NCBI GenBank assembly: GCA_023453125.1
Contig: JAEXUB010000019.1
Span: 1-47,918, forward strand
Length of the DNA: 47,918 nt
Direction of reading: 5' to 3'
DNA from: Bacteroidota bacterium
Lineage (GTDB): Bacteria; Bacteroidota; Ignavibacteria; Ignavibacteriales; Melioribacteraceae
Translations under genes and position numbers: made by a program
Shown: positions 17,510 to 25,197 of the stretch, one piece after another
Numbering within the stretch: position 1 is the stretch's first letter
How the letters are laid out: each line of letters starts with the position of its first letter
The notes under the pieces: model-generated
The model's input: the letters and a program-made list of their open reading frames with translations, nothing else
Told to the model about the DNA's origin: nothing
Databases searched by the model: none

Positions 17510-17538
17510 AATCTATTTGATTTGAGAGTAAAAGTCAA
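17510..17538 (-). promoter_or_regulatory. Candidate promoter of the yggS-divIVA-ileS-rluD operon
   Basis: Read on the minus strand, TTGACT (17538-17533) and TAGATT (17515-17510) are separated by exactly 17 bases, ending about 20 bases before the yggS ATG. The -35 matches 5/6 and the -10 about 4/6 of the sigma70 consensus. Confidence 0.4.
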
Positions 17539-17605
17539 TTCTTTTATGTCGAAATAACCCCATTTTTATAGGGAAATAAGGGATTTTAAAGAAGTTTTTT
17601 GAAAA

Positions 17606-17651
17606 GGGGATTTCAAATAGGACTACTCAACCTATTATCTTCGAAATCCCC
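17606..17651 (-). terminator. Long interrupted hairpin downstream of the outer-membrane protein gene
   Basis: GGGGATTTC (17606-17614) pairs with GAAATCCCC (17643-17651), and inside it AATAGG pairs with CCTATT. On the minus strand the structure begins about 10 bases after the stop of the gene at 17662 and is followed by TTTTC, so a terminator role is plausible though the T-run is short. Confidence 0.45.
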
Positions 17652-17661
17652 CTCCTTTTAC

Positions 17662-18312
17662 TCAAATTGATATGCCTATTAGGAAAAGATGGCTGTTTAC
17701 GAGTGATGTGTTTACCTGAAATGCATACCTTATATCTCCGGTAAGGAAAGAGGCAATCACGAAACGGTACCCTCCTCCTACAGCTATACGGTATGAGTCC
17801 CCCTTGTAATAACCGGGGGGCAATGAGCGGTTTTCTGCGGGAAGTTCTTCAAGGGAATTGAAAGTGCCTCCGGCCCCATAGTATTTAAGTCCGGTAACCG
17901 CTTCGGCCGAAAATGAATTGTATCCGAATTCAGCCGTACAGTAGAGGGTATTTGACCCCTCTCCAAAAAGATATTCTATTCCTGCCGAAATTGGTATTAT
18001 CTCATAATTAAATTTTTCTAAGGTATAGTTGAGAACCTGATATTTATCCCCTCCCGCAATATTTGTCTTGATGTACGTCTTAACCGGAAGGTCTTTCCCT
18101 TCAAATAAATTATTATACCCGAGCGAGAGTTTAAGTTTAAGATTTGAAGATAATGTGTATCTCCCTTCAATGAAGAATGAGCCTCCCGGTTTTTCAATAT
18201 TATTAAAATTAACTCCGCCAAGCACACCGAATTCAAATAATGATTTTGCTCTTTCCTGAGCAGTTATTGATATGATAGACAAAAGAAAAAATAAAACAAT
18301 CCCCTTTCTCAT
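17662..18312 (-). CDS. Small outer-membrane beta-barrel protein (function unknown)
   Basis: A signal peptide (MRKGIVLFFLLSIISITAQ) is followed by about 195 residues of alternating amphipathic strands. These have Gly/aromatic turns (FGVLGGVNFNNI, FFIEGRYTLSSNLKLKLSLG, GAGGTFNS, YRIAVGGGYRF) and the C-terminus SHLFLIGISI, which fits an eight-stranded OmpA/PorT-like beta-barrel (outer_membrane_beta-barrel clan). There is no peptidoglycan-binding domain. It is a single gene between two hairpins, with no partner suggesting a function. Such proteins are common in Bacteroidota/Chlorobi genomes. Confidence 0.7.
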   Translation of the reverse strand: MRKGIVLFFLLSIISITAQERAKSLFEFGVLGGVNFNNIEKPGGSFFIEGRYTLSSNLKLKLSLGYNNLFEGKDLPVKTYIKTNIAGGDKYQVLNYTLEKFNYEIIPISAGIEYLFGEGSNTLYCTAEFGYNSFSAEAVTGLKYYGAGGTFNSLEELPAENRSLPPGYYKGDSYRIAVGGGYRFVIASFLTGDIRYAFQVNTSLVNSHLFLIGISI

Positions 18313-18541
18313 TTTAGCCCCGATTTATTGTTAATTAAGTCCTGCTAATTAAACAGTATAATTATCAGCAAATAAGATCCCAACATCTAATAATGGTTAT
18401 AATATAATATCAAAAAAAAAAAAAACAATGCAAAAAAGAGGTAGCACCTTTACTAAATCTCAAATAGATTTTGACTCTGCCGAAGCTGTCAATAAAAAAG
18501 GGGCTCAGGGCCCCTTTTTTAAAACCAATTATTTTATAATA
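18313..18541. other. Intergenic region upstream of the outer-membrane protein gene
   Basis: AT-rich spacer of 229 bases holding a 14-base A-run near 18412-18425 and, at its far end, the nrdJ terminator. A small plus-strand reading frame from 18428 runs antisense into the end of nrdJ and looks like a shadow. No promoter could be assigned with confidence. Confidence 0.5.
18494..18524 (-). terminator. Intrinsic terminator after nrdJ
   Basis: Four G and four C form the stem, flanked by A6 and T6, so the element is symmetric and can work in both directions. It lies about 20 bases after the nrdJ stop on the minus strand. Confidence 0.8.
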
Positions 18542-21500
18542 TCAGCTGCATCCTGTAGTAGCGCCGCAGGTTGTGCATTTAAGGCAGGTACCATTGCGTA
18601 CCATAGTCATACTCTGGCATTCGGGACAAATATCCCCTGTATAGCCTCTTTCGCGCGCTTTCTTTATCTCATTATGCGAGGCAATTACCTTGGCACGGCT
18701 GTCGGATTTATCAAGCCCAATTGCCACCGGAGCTTTTACAAATCTTTCTTCGCTGTCAAGATCAATCATTCTTACAGATGCAATCTCTTCACTTTCATAT
18801 TCAACCGATTCGGCAAGTGAGATTCTATCTTTCTTAGGAAGTCCGTCTTCGCCGCTTACGTGCGAAAGGTCGTTTCTTCCAAGGTAGGTAACTGCAAGCT
18901 CCCTGAAAATATAATCAATTACGGAAGTAGACATTTTAATTCTGTCGTGCCCCATAACAACGCCGCTCGGTTCAAAGCGGGTAAATACAAATGCGTCAAC
19001 AAACTCTTCAAGAGGAACGCCGTGCTGCAGACCGAGTGATATTGAGATAGCAAAACAGTTAAGAAGGCTCCGGAATGCTGCCCCTTCCTTGTGCATATCT
19101 ATAAAGATTTCGCCAAGCTGTCCGTTTTCATATTCACCTGTACGCAGGTAAACGTTCTGGCCATTAATTTTCACTTTCTGTGTGTATCCGTTTCTGCGGA
19201 AAGGAAGTTTTCTCCTCTTGGCAATATATCTGTGAATAATCTTTTCGGCTATTTTAACAATATCATTCTCTTCCTTCTTTTCCATCAGATCTTCAATGTC
19301 GTCTTCCGTCATAGAATTAAGAGGCTGCGAAAGTTTGGATCCGTCGCGGTAGAGAGCATTGGCCTTAAGGCCAAGGCGCCAGCTCTGCATATAAGCAGTC
19401 TTAATATCATCAATCGAAGCATTGTTCGGGAGGTTGATAGTCTTCGAAATTGCTCCAGATATGAATGGTTGCGCAACAGACATCATATTGATATGCGCAT
19501 CGGGTTTAATATAGCGCTGCCCCTTCTTGCCGCATTTGTTGGCGCAGTCAAAAACAGGATAATGATCGTGTTTAAGGAATGGAGCCCCTTCAATTGTCAT
19601 TGTGCCGCATACATAGTCATTTGCCGCTGCAATTTCCTCTTTTGTGAATCCAAGGTGTGAAAGAAGGTCAAAATTGAAATCGTTAATCTCGTCATCTTCC
19701 AGCTTTAGATTATTCTTAAGGAATTTTTCGCCGAGAGAATAACGGTTAAACGCAAATCCAAGCTCGAATACAGATGGAAGCATGGCCTCAATCTTATTCA
19801 GGACTTCATCCGTAAATCCTTTCGCCTTCAGGGATTCAGTATTGATATAAGGGCACCCCTGTAACGACCCGGCTCCCTTTGCGTATTTAACAATTTCCTT
19901 AATCTGATCCTGATTGTATCCCAGGCGGAGAAGCGCGGGAGGAATTGACTGGTTGATAATCTTAAAGTAACCGCCGCCGGCAAGTTTTTTATACTTAACC
20001 AGCGAGAAGTCAGGTTCAATGCCGGTTGTATCGCAGTCCATAACCAGTCCTATTGTCCCGGTTGGCGCAATTACGGTAACCTGAGCGTTGCGGAATCCGT
20101 ATTTGCTTCCCAGTTCGAGAGCCAGATTGGCGTCTTCGCGCGCAGCTTCAAGAAGATTAGACGGACAGTACTCAGGATTAATGCCAACAGGGTAAATTGA
20201 CAATCCTTCATATTCCTCTTTAGGAACATTGAATGCTGCCCTTCTATGGTTACGGATAACGCGGAGCATATCGTCCCTGTTCTCTTCGAATTTAGGGAAC
20301 GGTTTTAATTCTTTTGCCATTTCGGCAGATGTGGCGTAGGAGCGCATATGCATAACTGCAGTAAGAGCCCCGCATATCGCCATTGCTTCCTTGCTGTCGT
20401 ATGCTATTCCCTGCCTCATTAACAATGAACCGAGATTGGCATATCCGAGTCCGAGTGTACGGAACTCATAGCTTTGCTGGGCAATTTCTTTTGACGGGTA
20501 CTGTGCCATAAGGACTGAAATTTCCAGTACGATTGTCCAGATTCTTGTTGCGTGACGGTAAGCATTAATATCGAAAACGGCAGACTCGTCATTATAAAAT
20601 TTTACCAAATTAAGAGAGGCCAGGTTGCAGGCGGTATCGTCAAGGAACATATATTCAGAGCAGGGGTTGGAAGCATTAATTTCGCCGCTCTGAGGACAGG
20701 TATGCCATTCATTAATTGTTGTATGATACTGAAGTCCGGGATCTGCGCAGGACCAGGCGGCGTATGCAATTTCATCCCAAAGGTCATTGGCTTTAAGTGT
20801 TTTGGCCCCTTTTGGTTCCCTTCCCTCTTTCTTCGCTTTTGCCAGTTCCGTTCTCCAGATAAGGTTCCAATCCTCATCGTTGATAACAGCCTGCATAAAT
20901 TCATTTGTAACGCGTACGGAGTTGTTTGAATTCTGTCCCGCAACGGTTGCGTATGCTTCGGAGTTCCAGTCTTCGTTATAAACCGGCACATTAATGGCTT
21001 TATAGCCTAATTTCGCCAGCTTAATTACACGGTCTATATAATTTTCAGGAATATGGAATTTACGTGCTTCAATAACTGCGCGGCGGAGTCTCTGGTTTGT
21101 CTTCTTATTAAACCGGTCATTTTCGGGATGCTCTTCGTAGCACGCCTTAATAATATTATTAAGGTGATAATTAAGTGCTTTTGAACCGGCAACAAGGGCA
21201 GCTACTTTCTGTTCTTCAAGTACTTTCCAATTTATATATTCTTCAATATCAGGATGGTCAATGTTAAGTGTGCACATTTTAGCGGCACGGCGCGTTGTTC
21301 CACCGCTTTTAATAGCTCCTGCAGAGCGGTCGCCGATTTTAAGGAATGACATAAGCCCCGAAGACCTTCCGCCGCCGCTCAAAGGTTCATTCGAACCGCG
21401 GAGATTAGAGAAGTTTGTTCCGGTACCCGAGCCGTACTTAAAGAGGCGTGCTTCGCGTACCCAGAGGTCCATAATGCCCCCTTCGTTCACCAGATCATCA

Positions 21501-22114
21501 TTAAGAGACTGGATGAAGCAGGCGTGAGGCTGCGGATGAGTATATGCATCTTCAGACTGGGTTAGAATGCCGCTCAGGAAATCTACGTAATAATGCCCCT
21601 GTCCCGGCCCGTTTATACCGTAAGCCCAGTTAAGCCCGGTGTTGAACCATTGAGGACTGTTTGGAGCGCAATACTGATCAGCCAGCATATAAACCAGCTC
21701 ATCATAAAAAGCCTTAGCGTCCTCTTCCGTATCAAAGTATTTCCCTTTCCATCCCCAATAGGTCCAGGTGCCGGCCAGACGGTGAAATACCTGTCTGGAA
21801 TCGGTTTCCGAAGAAAAACGCTCCTTTGGAGGGAGTTCTTCTAGAGTTTTGGTATCTGCAGTAGAGGGCAAAAGCCATTTTGGCACCCCTTCTTCCTTTA
21901 CTTTAACCAGAAGCCGGGGAACCCCCGCTTTTCTGAAATATTTCTGGGCTAAAACGTCTGTAGCAACCTGAGACCAGCTTTCCGGTACAATAACATCTTC
22001 CATCCGGAAAACGATTGAACCATCGGGATTCTTGATTTCCGATGTGCGCTTAACAAACTCTAAGGATTCCAATGGGTCGGAACCGGCATTGGTAAAGAGG
22101 CGGGAAATCTTCAT
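18542..22114 (-). CDS. nrdJ: Adenosylcobalamin-dependent (class II) ribonucleotide reductase
   Basis: The enzyme reduces ribonucleotides to deoxyribonucleotides with coenzyme B12 and works with or without oxygen. The 1190-residue protein has the large class II layout: FTNAGSDPLESLEF start, PHACFIQSLND with the redox Cys, GSGTGTNFSNLRG, SNPCSEYMFLDDTACNLASLN with catalytic cysteine, and VIAPTGTIGLVMDCDTTGIEP. The C-terminal zinc-ribbon-like tail CPECQSMTMVRNGTCLKC-TTC ends in GCS and likely serves re-reduction. The ATG at 22114 has GGAGAG upstream; a TTG at 22126 only overlaps that site. No cobalamin riboswitch sequence was recognised in the leader. No other ribonucleotide reductase is present in the window, and cobalamin synthesis or uptake must be encoded elsewhere. 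Confidence 0.97.
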   Translation of the reverse strand: MKISRLFTNAGSDPLESLEFVKRTSEIKNPDGSIVFRMEDVIVPESWSQVATDVLAQKYFRKAGVPRLLVKVKEEGVPKWLLPSTADTKTLEELPPKERFSSETDSRQVFHRLAGTWTYWGWKGKYFDTEEDAKAFYDELVYMLADQYCAPNSPQWFNTGLNWAYGINGPGQGHYYVDFLSGILTQSEDAYTHPQPHACFIQSLNDDLVNEGGIMDLWVREARLFKYGSGTGTNFSNLRGSNEPLSGGGRSSGLMSFLKIGDRSAGAIKSGGTTRRAAKMCTLNIDHPDIEEYINWKVLEEQKVAALVAGSKALNYHLNNIIKACYEEHPENDRFNKKTNQRLRRAVIEARKFHIPENYIDRVIKLAKLGYKAINVPVYNEDWNSEAYATVAGQNSNNSVRVTNEFMQAVINDEDWNLIWRTELAKAKKEGREPKGAKTLKANDLWDEIAYAAWSCADPGLQYHTTINEWHTCPQSGEINASNPCSEYMFLDDTACNLASLNLVKFYNDESAVFDINAYRHATRIWTIVLEISVLMAQYPSKEIAQQSYEFRTLGLGYANLGSLLMRQGIAYDSKEAMAICGALTAVMHMRSYATSAEMAKELKPFPKFEENRDDMLRVIRNHRRAAFNVPKEEYEGLSIYPVGINPEYCPSNLLEAAREDANLALELGSKYGFRNAQVTVIAPTGTIGLVMDCDTTGIEPDFSLVKYKKLAGGGYFKIINQSIPPALLRLGYNQDQIKEIVKYAKGAGSLQGCPYINTESLKAKGFTDEVLNKIEAMLPSVFELGFAFNRYSLGEKFLKNNLKLEDDEINDFNFDLLSHLGFTKEEIAAANDYVCGTMTIEGAPFLKHDHYPVFDCANKCGKKGQRYIKPDAHINMMSVAQPFISGAISKTINLPNNASIDDIKTAYMQSWRLGLKANALYRDGSKLSQPLNSMTEDDIEDLMEKKEENDIVKIAEKIIHRYIAKRRKLPFRRNGYTQKVKINGQNVYLRTGEYENGQLGEIFIDMHKEGAAFRSLLNCFAISISLGLQHGVPLEEFVDAFVFTRFEPSGVVMGHDRIKMSTSVIDYIFRELAVTYLGRNDLSHVSGEDGLPKKDRISLAESVEYESEEIASVRMIDLDSEERFVKAPVAIGLDKSDSRAKVIASHNEIKKARERGYTGDICPECQSMTMVRNGTCLKCTTCGATTGCS

Positions 22115-22656
22115 CAAACTCTCCAATCGTAAAATTTATTAAAAAAGCCACCCCTTAGCGGCTAAATTTATTTAAATTAAAAATATCAATAGGTAATAAG
22201 TGTCCGGCAAAATAAATTAATTTTCAGTTTCAAGCAATAAGTTTCTAAAATTAATTTCCAATAAGACAATTGATTAACTTCTGCCGTAACGATTAAGTTC
22301 ACAACTTTGAATGAAAAAAATATAATGATTTAAATTATTTTTTCTCTATTGTTTTTTTGGGGGAATTATTTTGGTTTGAATTCAATGTAATTTCACAGGA
22401 AAAAATTTACCCCCCAATAAATTGGACAATTCATCCTCCCATTGTTTTTCTATAAATCAGCAGATTCGTTTTCAGAATATCAAATCCGCTGAAAGGCGGT
22501 ATAAGTTTTTTGACTTATCAGACCGGTCCATATTCAACCGATATTTTTTTTATGATTCCCTTTTAATTTTCTTTATGCTTTTTTTCTGAAGGAGTTTTTA
22601 CGAATAGTAAAACCGGGAGAAGAAGCTGATGAAAGTATTATGAGAAAGTTTAAACA
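22115..22656. other. 540-base gene-free leader between the DUF58 gene and nrdJ
   Basis: Very AT-rich, with no convincing open reading frame on either strand. It holds several small inverted repeats: TCAGCAGATT (22457-22466) against AATCCGCTGA (22483-22492), CCGC/GGCGG around 22486-22499, ATAAGT/ACTTAT near 22500-22519, and the terminator-like hairpin next to nrdJ. No B12-box or NrdR-box was seen. It could be a long nrdJ 5' leader or contain a small RNA. Confidence 0.5.
22131..22163 (-). terminator. Terminator-like hairpin just upstream of the nrdJ ribosome binding site
   Basis: On the minus strand AGCCGC pairs with GTGGCT (one G-U pair, six-base loop) and is followed by TTTTTTAATAAATTTT, ending about 17 bases before the nrdJ ATG. 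It may be an attenuator of nrdJ or the terminator of an upstream small transcript. Confidence 0.4.
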
Positions 22657-23559
22657 TCAGAACATTTTTTCCCGCTTACTGAAATAAGCTGTGAGAGCTT
22701 TATCGAAAGGGACTGCTGTCTCTATGAGATTATACTCAATCCCCAGTTTACGGCACTCAAGTTTAAGTATGTCTGTATGCTCTTTCATCCTCTCTTTATA
22801 GGCTTTTCGTATAAGCGGAGGGTGTGCGGTAATTTCAGTTCCCGACTCAAGATCGGTAAATGTTACATCGTCATCAAAATCGAATCTGATTTCGGAAGGA
22901 TCGAGTATCTGAAAGACAATTACTTCATTTTTCCTGAAGTGAACCTGTTTAAGGAGTTTGAGAATGGATTCCGGCTCTTCAAGAAAATCGGATATAAATA
23001 TTGCAAGCCCTCTTTTCTTGATTTTTGAGGAGATTGTTTCGGAACAGCTGCTTATTGAAGTACTCCCTGCCGGACTGATTCCGCTTAAAGCAGCAAGAAT
23101 TGTCTTGAGATAGAGACGGCTCGATTTAGGGGGGAAGTAACTTTCAATTTTATCGGAATAGAGGGTAAGTCCGGCAGCGTCTTTCTGGCTGATTAGCATA
23201 TAGGCAAGGCTTGCGGCGAGAGTAGCTCCGTATTCAAGCTTACTGAATTCCCCCCTGTATTTATATGCCATAGAATTGCTTGTATCAAGGAAAATATTGC
23301 AAATAAGGTTGGTTTCCTCTTCGAACTGCTTAATATAATATTTATCGCTTTTGGCAAAGACTTTCCAGTCGATAGTCCTTAGAGAATCTCCCTGAATATA
23401 AGGGCGGTGCTGGCTGAATTCTGCGCTGAATCCGTGGTAGGGACTGTTATGGAGGCCAACTAAAAATCCTTCAACAATCAGGCGTGCACGAAGTTCAAGA
23501 CTTGCCGCTCGGCCGATTATTGAAGGATCGAGAAATTTTTTGTAATCTTTTTCCTGCAG
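22657..23559 (-). CDS. DUF58 domain-containing protein, apparent CTG start
   Basis: DUF58 proteins are cytoplasmic, von Willebrand A-like proteins usually encoded with MoxR ATPases; their biochemical role is not settled. The only ATG (23271) would remove about 96 residues, but the frame is open upstream and encodes the whole conserved N-terminus: DYKKFLDPSIIGRAASLELR, then LHNSPYHGFSAEFSQHRPYI, QGDSLRTIDWKVFAKSDKYY and IKQFEEETNLICNIFLDTSNS. No ATG, GTG or TTG occurs between the upstream in-frame TAA (23578-23580) and that ATG. A CTG at 23559-23557 gives LQEKDYKKFLDP, exactly where homologues begin, two bases after the stop of the lipoprotein gene, so coupled re-initiation is likely. This gives 300 residues, the usual family length. 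No MoxR gene is adjacent. Confidence 0.8.
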   Translation of the reverse strand: MQEKDYKKFLDPSIIGRAASLELRARLIVEGFLVGLHNSPYHGFSAEFSQHRPYIQGDSLRTIDWKVFAKSDKYYIKQFEEETNLICNIFLDTSNSMAYKYRGEFSKLEYGATLAASLAYMLISQKDAAGLTLYSDKIESYFPPKSSRLYLKTILAALSGISPAGSTSISSCSETISSKIKKRGLAIFISDFLEEPESILKLLKQVHFRKNEVIVFQILDPSEIRFDFDDDVTFTDLESGTEITAHPPLIRKAYKERMKEHTDILKLECRKLGIEYNLIETAVPFDKALTAYFSKREKMF

Positions 23560-23561
23560 AG

Positions 23562-24068
23562 CTAATTGCCCGTTTTGTTATCAATTATTTCTTCAGGGGA
23601 CTTTCCCATATTAGTCAATTCCGCTTTAACTGATGCGGCAAACTGACTTGTAGGATATTTTTCCAGGAATAGGGTGTATGATATCTTTGCCGAATCAAGA
23701 TTCTTCAATTCGTTTGCATAAATAAATCCGGTTAAGAACATTGCCTGTTCGCCGTGTGTTGAAACAGGGAAATCGGTATATACCTTTTTGAAATACAACA
23801 CTGCTTTCCTTGAATTTTCTTCCGGGGAGATTGTGCTTATCAGCTTTGCGTTATAAATATTTCCAAGCTCCATAAGAGATTTAACATAATAGTCGCCGTC
23901 TTTGTAATCTTTAACTATTTTTTCGAACTCCATTACAGCCTTAGGATAGTTCTGCTCTTTCAAAAGTTTTGATGCTTCGTCAAAAATTGTTTTGTCCTGG
24001 TTATCGCTTTTTGAGCAGGCGGTAAATGCAAAAATTGAGATCAAAAGGATATTTATATACTTTTTCAT
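23562..24068 (-). CDS. TPR-repeat lipoprotein (BamD/YfiO-like)
   Basis: A lipoprotein signal peptide with lipobox FTAC (Cys18) is followed by tetratricopeptide-like helices (ASKLLKEQNYPKAVMEFEKI, KAVLYFKKVYTDFPVSTHGE, AKISYTLFLEKYPTSQFAAS). The 168-residue size is smaller than BamD (about 240), so it may be an outer-membrane-facing TPR adaptor rather than the Bam subunit itself. It ends immediately before the CTG of the DUF58 gene, suggesting co-transcription and translational coupling. Substrates or partners are not evident. Confidence 0.75.
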   Translation of the reverse strand: MKKYINILLISIFAFTACSKSDNQDKTIFDEASKLLKEQNYPKAVMEFEKIVKDYKDGDYYVKSLMELGNIYNAKLISTISPEENSRKAVLYFKKVYTDFPVSTHGEQAMFLTGFIYANELKNLDSAKISYTLFLEKYPTSQFAASVKAELTNMGKSPEEIIDNKTGN

Positions 24069-24146
24069 AATTCCTCGTAAAGTTTGAAAGCAAATATAAT
24101 AAAGTTATAAGAATTTAAGGCAAGCCGGAATGGGACAATTAAGAAA

Positions 24147-25196
24147 CTAGGAGGAAACAGGTATGTTTTTTTTGAGGGAATCCCCTTTGGATGCAGAAAT
24201 TCTCCTGCCGATAGCCTCTATTCTGCTCCGGATTGAATTATGAGAAGCGAGCGGGTCATCCGAAATCCCCCTTTTGCCCGGATAAATCTGGTATTTTTCC
24301 CGGTATGGGTGGGGGGTAAAATCGGGCATAACCACATTTGCCCCGCAGTTTAATCCCTTTTCCCTCCCCATCAGGTCTATTGAATCTAATGCGGTGGTCG
24401 CGGGAATATGCACATCCTTAAGTACTATTCTTGAAACCGCAATTGTCTTAAGAGTTAGATCAACGCTTCCCGGTTTCTGATTTTTATAGGGGGTAAACGG
24501 AACCGGAATGAATGGACCGAAGGCGGCCATATCAGCATCCAGATCCCTGCAGAGCAGTATATCGCCGGCTATATCCTCAAATGTCTGAAGAGGAAGCCCT
24601 ATTAAACTTCCTGTGGCTACCTGAAACCCAATCTGCTTAAGGAATTTTAAATGGTTTATCCTTTCATTTAAGTGCTGCCTGTTATGGTATGCATAGTAAT
24701 GCTTTTCATTTACCGTCTCATGCTTCAGAAGATAGCGGTCGGCTCCGGCAATTTTCCACGCCCGGTATTCGTCGAACCTTCTTTCTCCGATTGAAAGAGT
24801 GACTGCCAGGTTTGTGTTCTGCTTAATTGAATAGATGATGTATGAAATCATATCGGCATCGTAGAAACTGTCCTCTCCCGACTGCAGTACAATTGTATAT
24901 ACTCCTGCGTTTGAAATAACCTTAGCCGTATTAATTATTTCATCTGCAGTCATACGGTACCGCGGAAGAGAAAAGTTTTCCTCCCTAAGTCCGCAGTAGA
25001 TGCAGTTCTGTTCGCAGAAATTCGAAAAATCAATTATTCCCCTGAAATGGACTTCATCCCCTACATAAGCGCGGCGGACTTCATCTGCCTTTGCATAAAG
25101 GGTATTAATCTCCCCTTCATCCGTAAGGCTAAGAAGAAATATTATTTCTTCTTTTGTTAAATCCCCTTTCTTATTTAGAATTTCATCAAGCATCAT
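24147..25196 (-). CDS. hydE: [FeFe]-hydrogenase H-cluster maturase HydE (radical SAM)
   Basis: A radical SAM enzyme acting on the HydG-made Fe(CO)2CN-cysteine synthon during H-cluster assembly. The cluster motif is C61-x3-C65-x2-C68 (FCEQNCIYCGLR); further HydE blocks are RYRMTADEII, VLQSGEDSFY, LSIGERRFDEYRAWKIAGAD, RYLLKHETVNEKHY, GSLIGLPLQTFEDIAGDI and a C-terminal GANVVMPDFTPHPYREKYQI. The ATG at 25196 lies one base after the hydG stop; an upstream in-frame start at 25238 would overlap hydG and add an unconserved MNVWIREK. Length of 349 residues is typical. Neither hydF nor the hydrogenase hydA is present in the window. Confidence 0.93.
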   Translation of the reverse strand: MMLDEILNKKGDLTKEEIIFLLSLTDEGEINTLYAKADEVRRAYVGDEVHFRGIIDFSNFCEQNCIYCGLREENFSLPRYRMTADEIINTAKVISNAGVYTIVLQSGEDSFYDADMISYIIYSIKQNTNLAVTLSIGERRFDEYRAWKIAGADRYLLKHETVNEKHYYAYHNRQHLNERINHLKFLKQIGFQVATGSLIGLPLQTFEDIAGDILLCRDLDADMAAFGPFIPVPFTPYKNQKPGSVDLTLKTIAVSRIVLKDVHIPATTALDSIDLMGREKGLNCGANVVMPDFTPHPYREKYQIYPGKRGISDDPLASHNSIRSRIEAIGRRISASKGDSLKKNIPVSS

Positions 25197-25197
25197 A

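Noticed and set aside
18428..18820. Plus-strand 130-residue open frame at the end of nrdJ
   Set aside because: It runs antisense to the conserved nrdJ C-terminus, begins in the terminator region, and is Cys/Phe-rich in the way of a shadow frame.
22115..22656. Cobalamin riboswitch upstream of nrdJ
   Set aside because: Expected from the biology, but I could not find the conserved B12-box or the core junction sequences on the minus strand.
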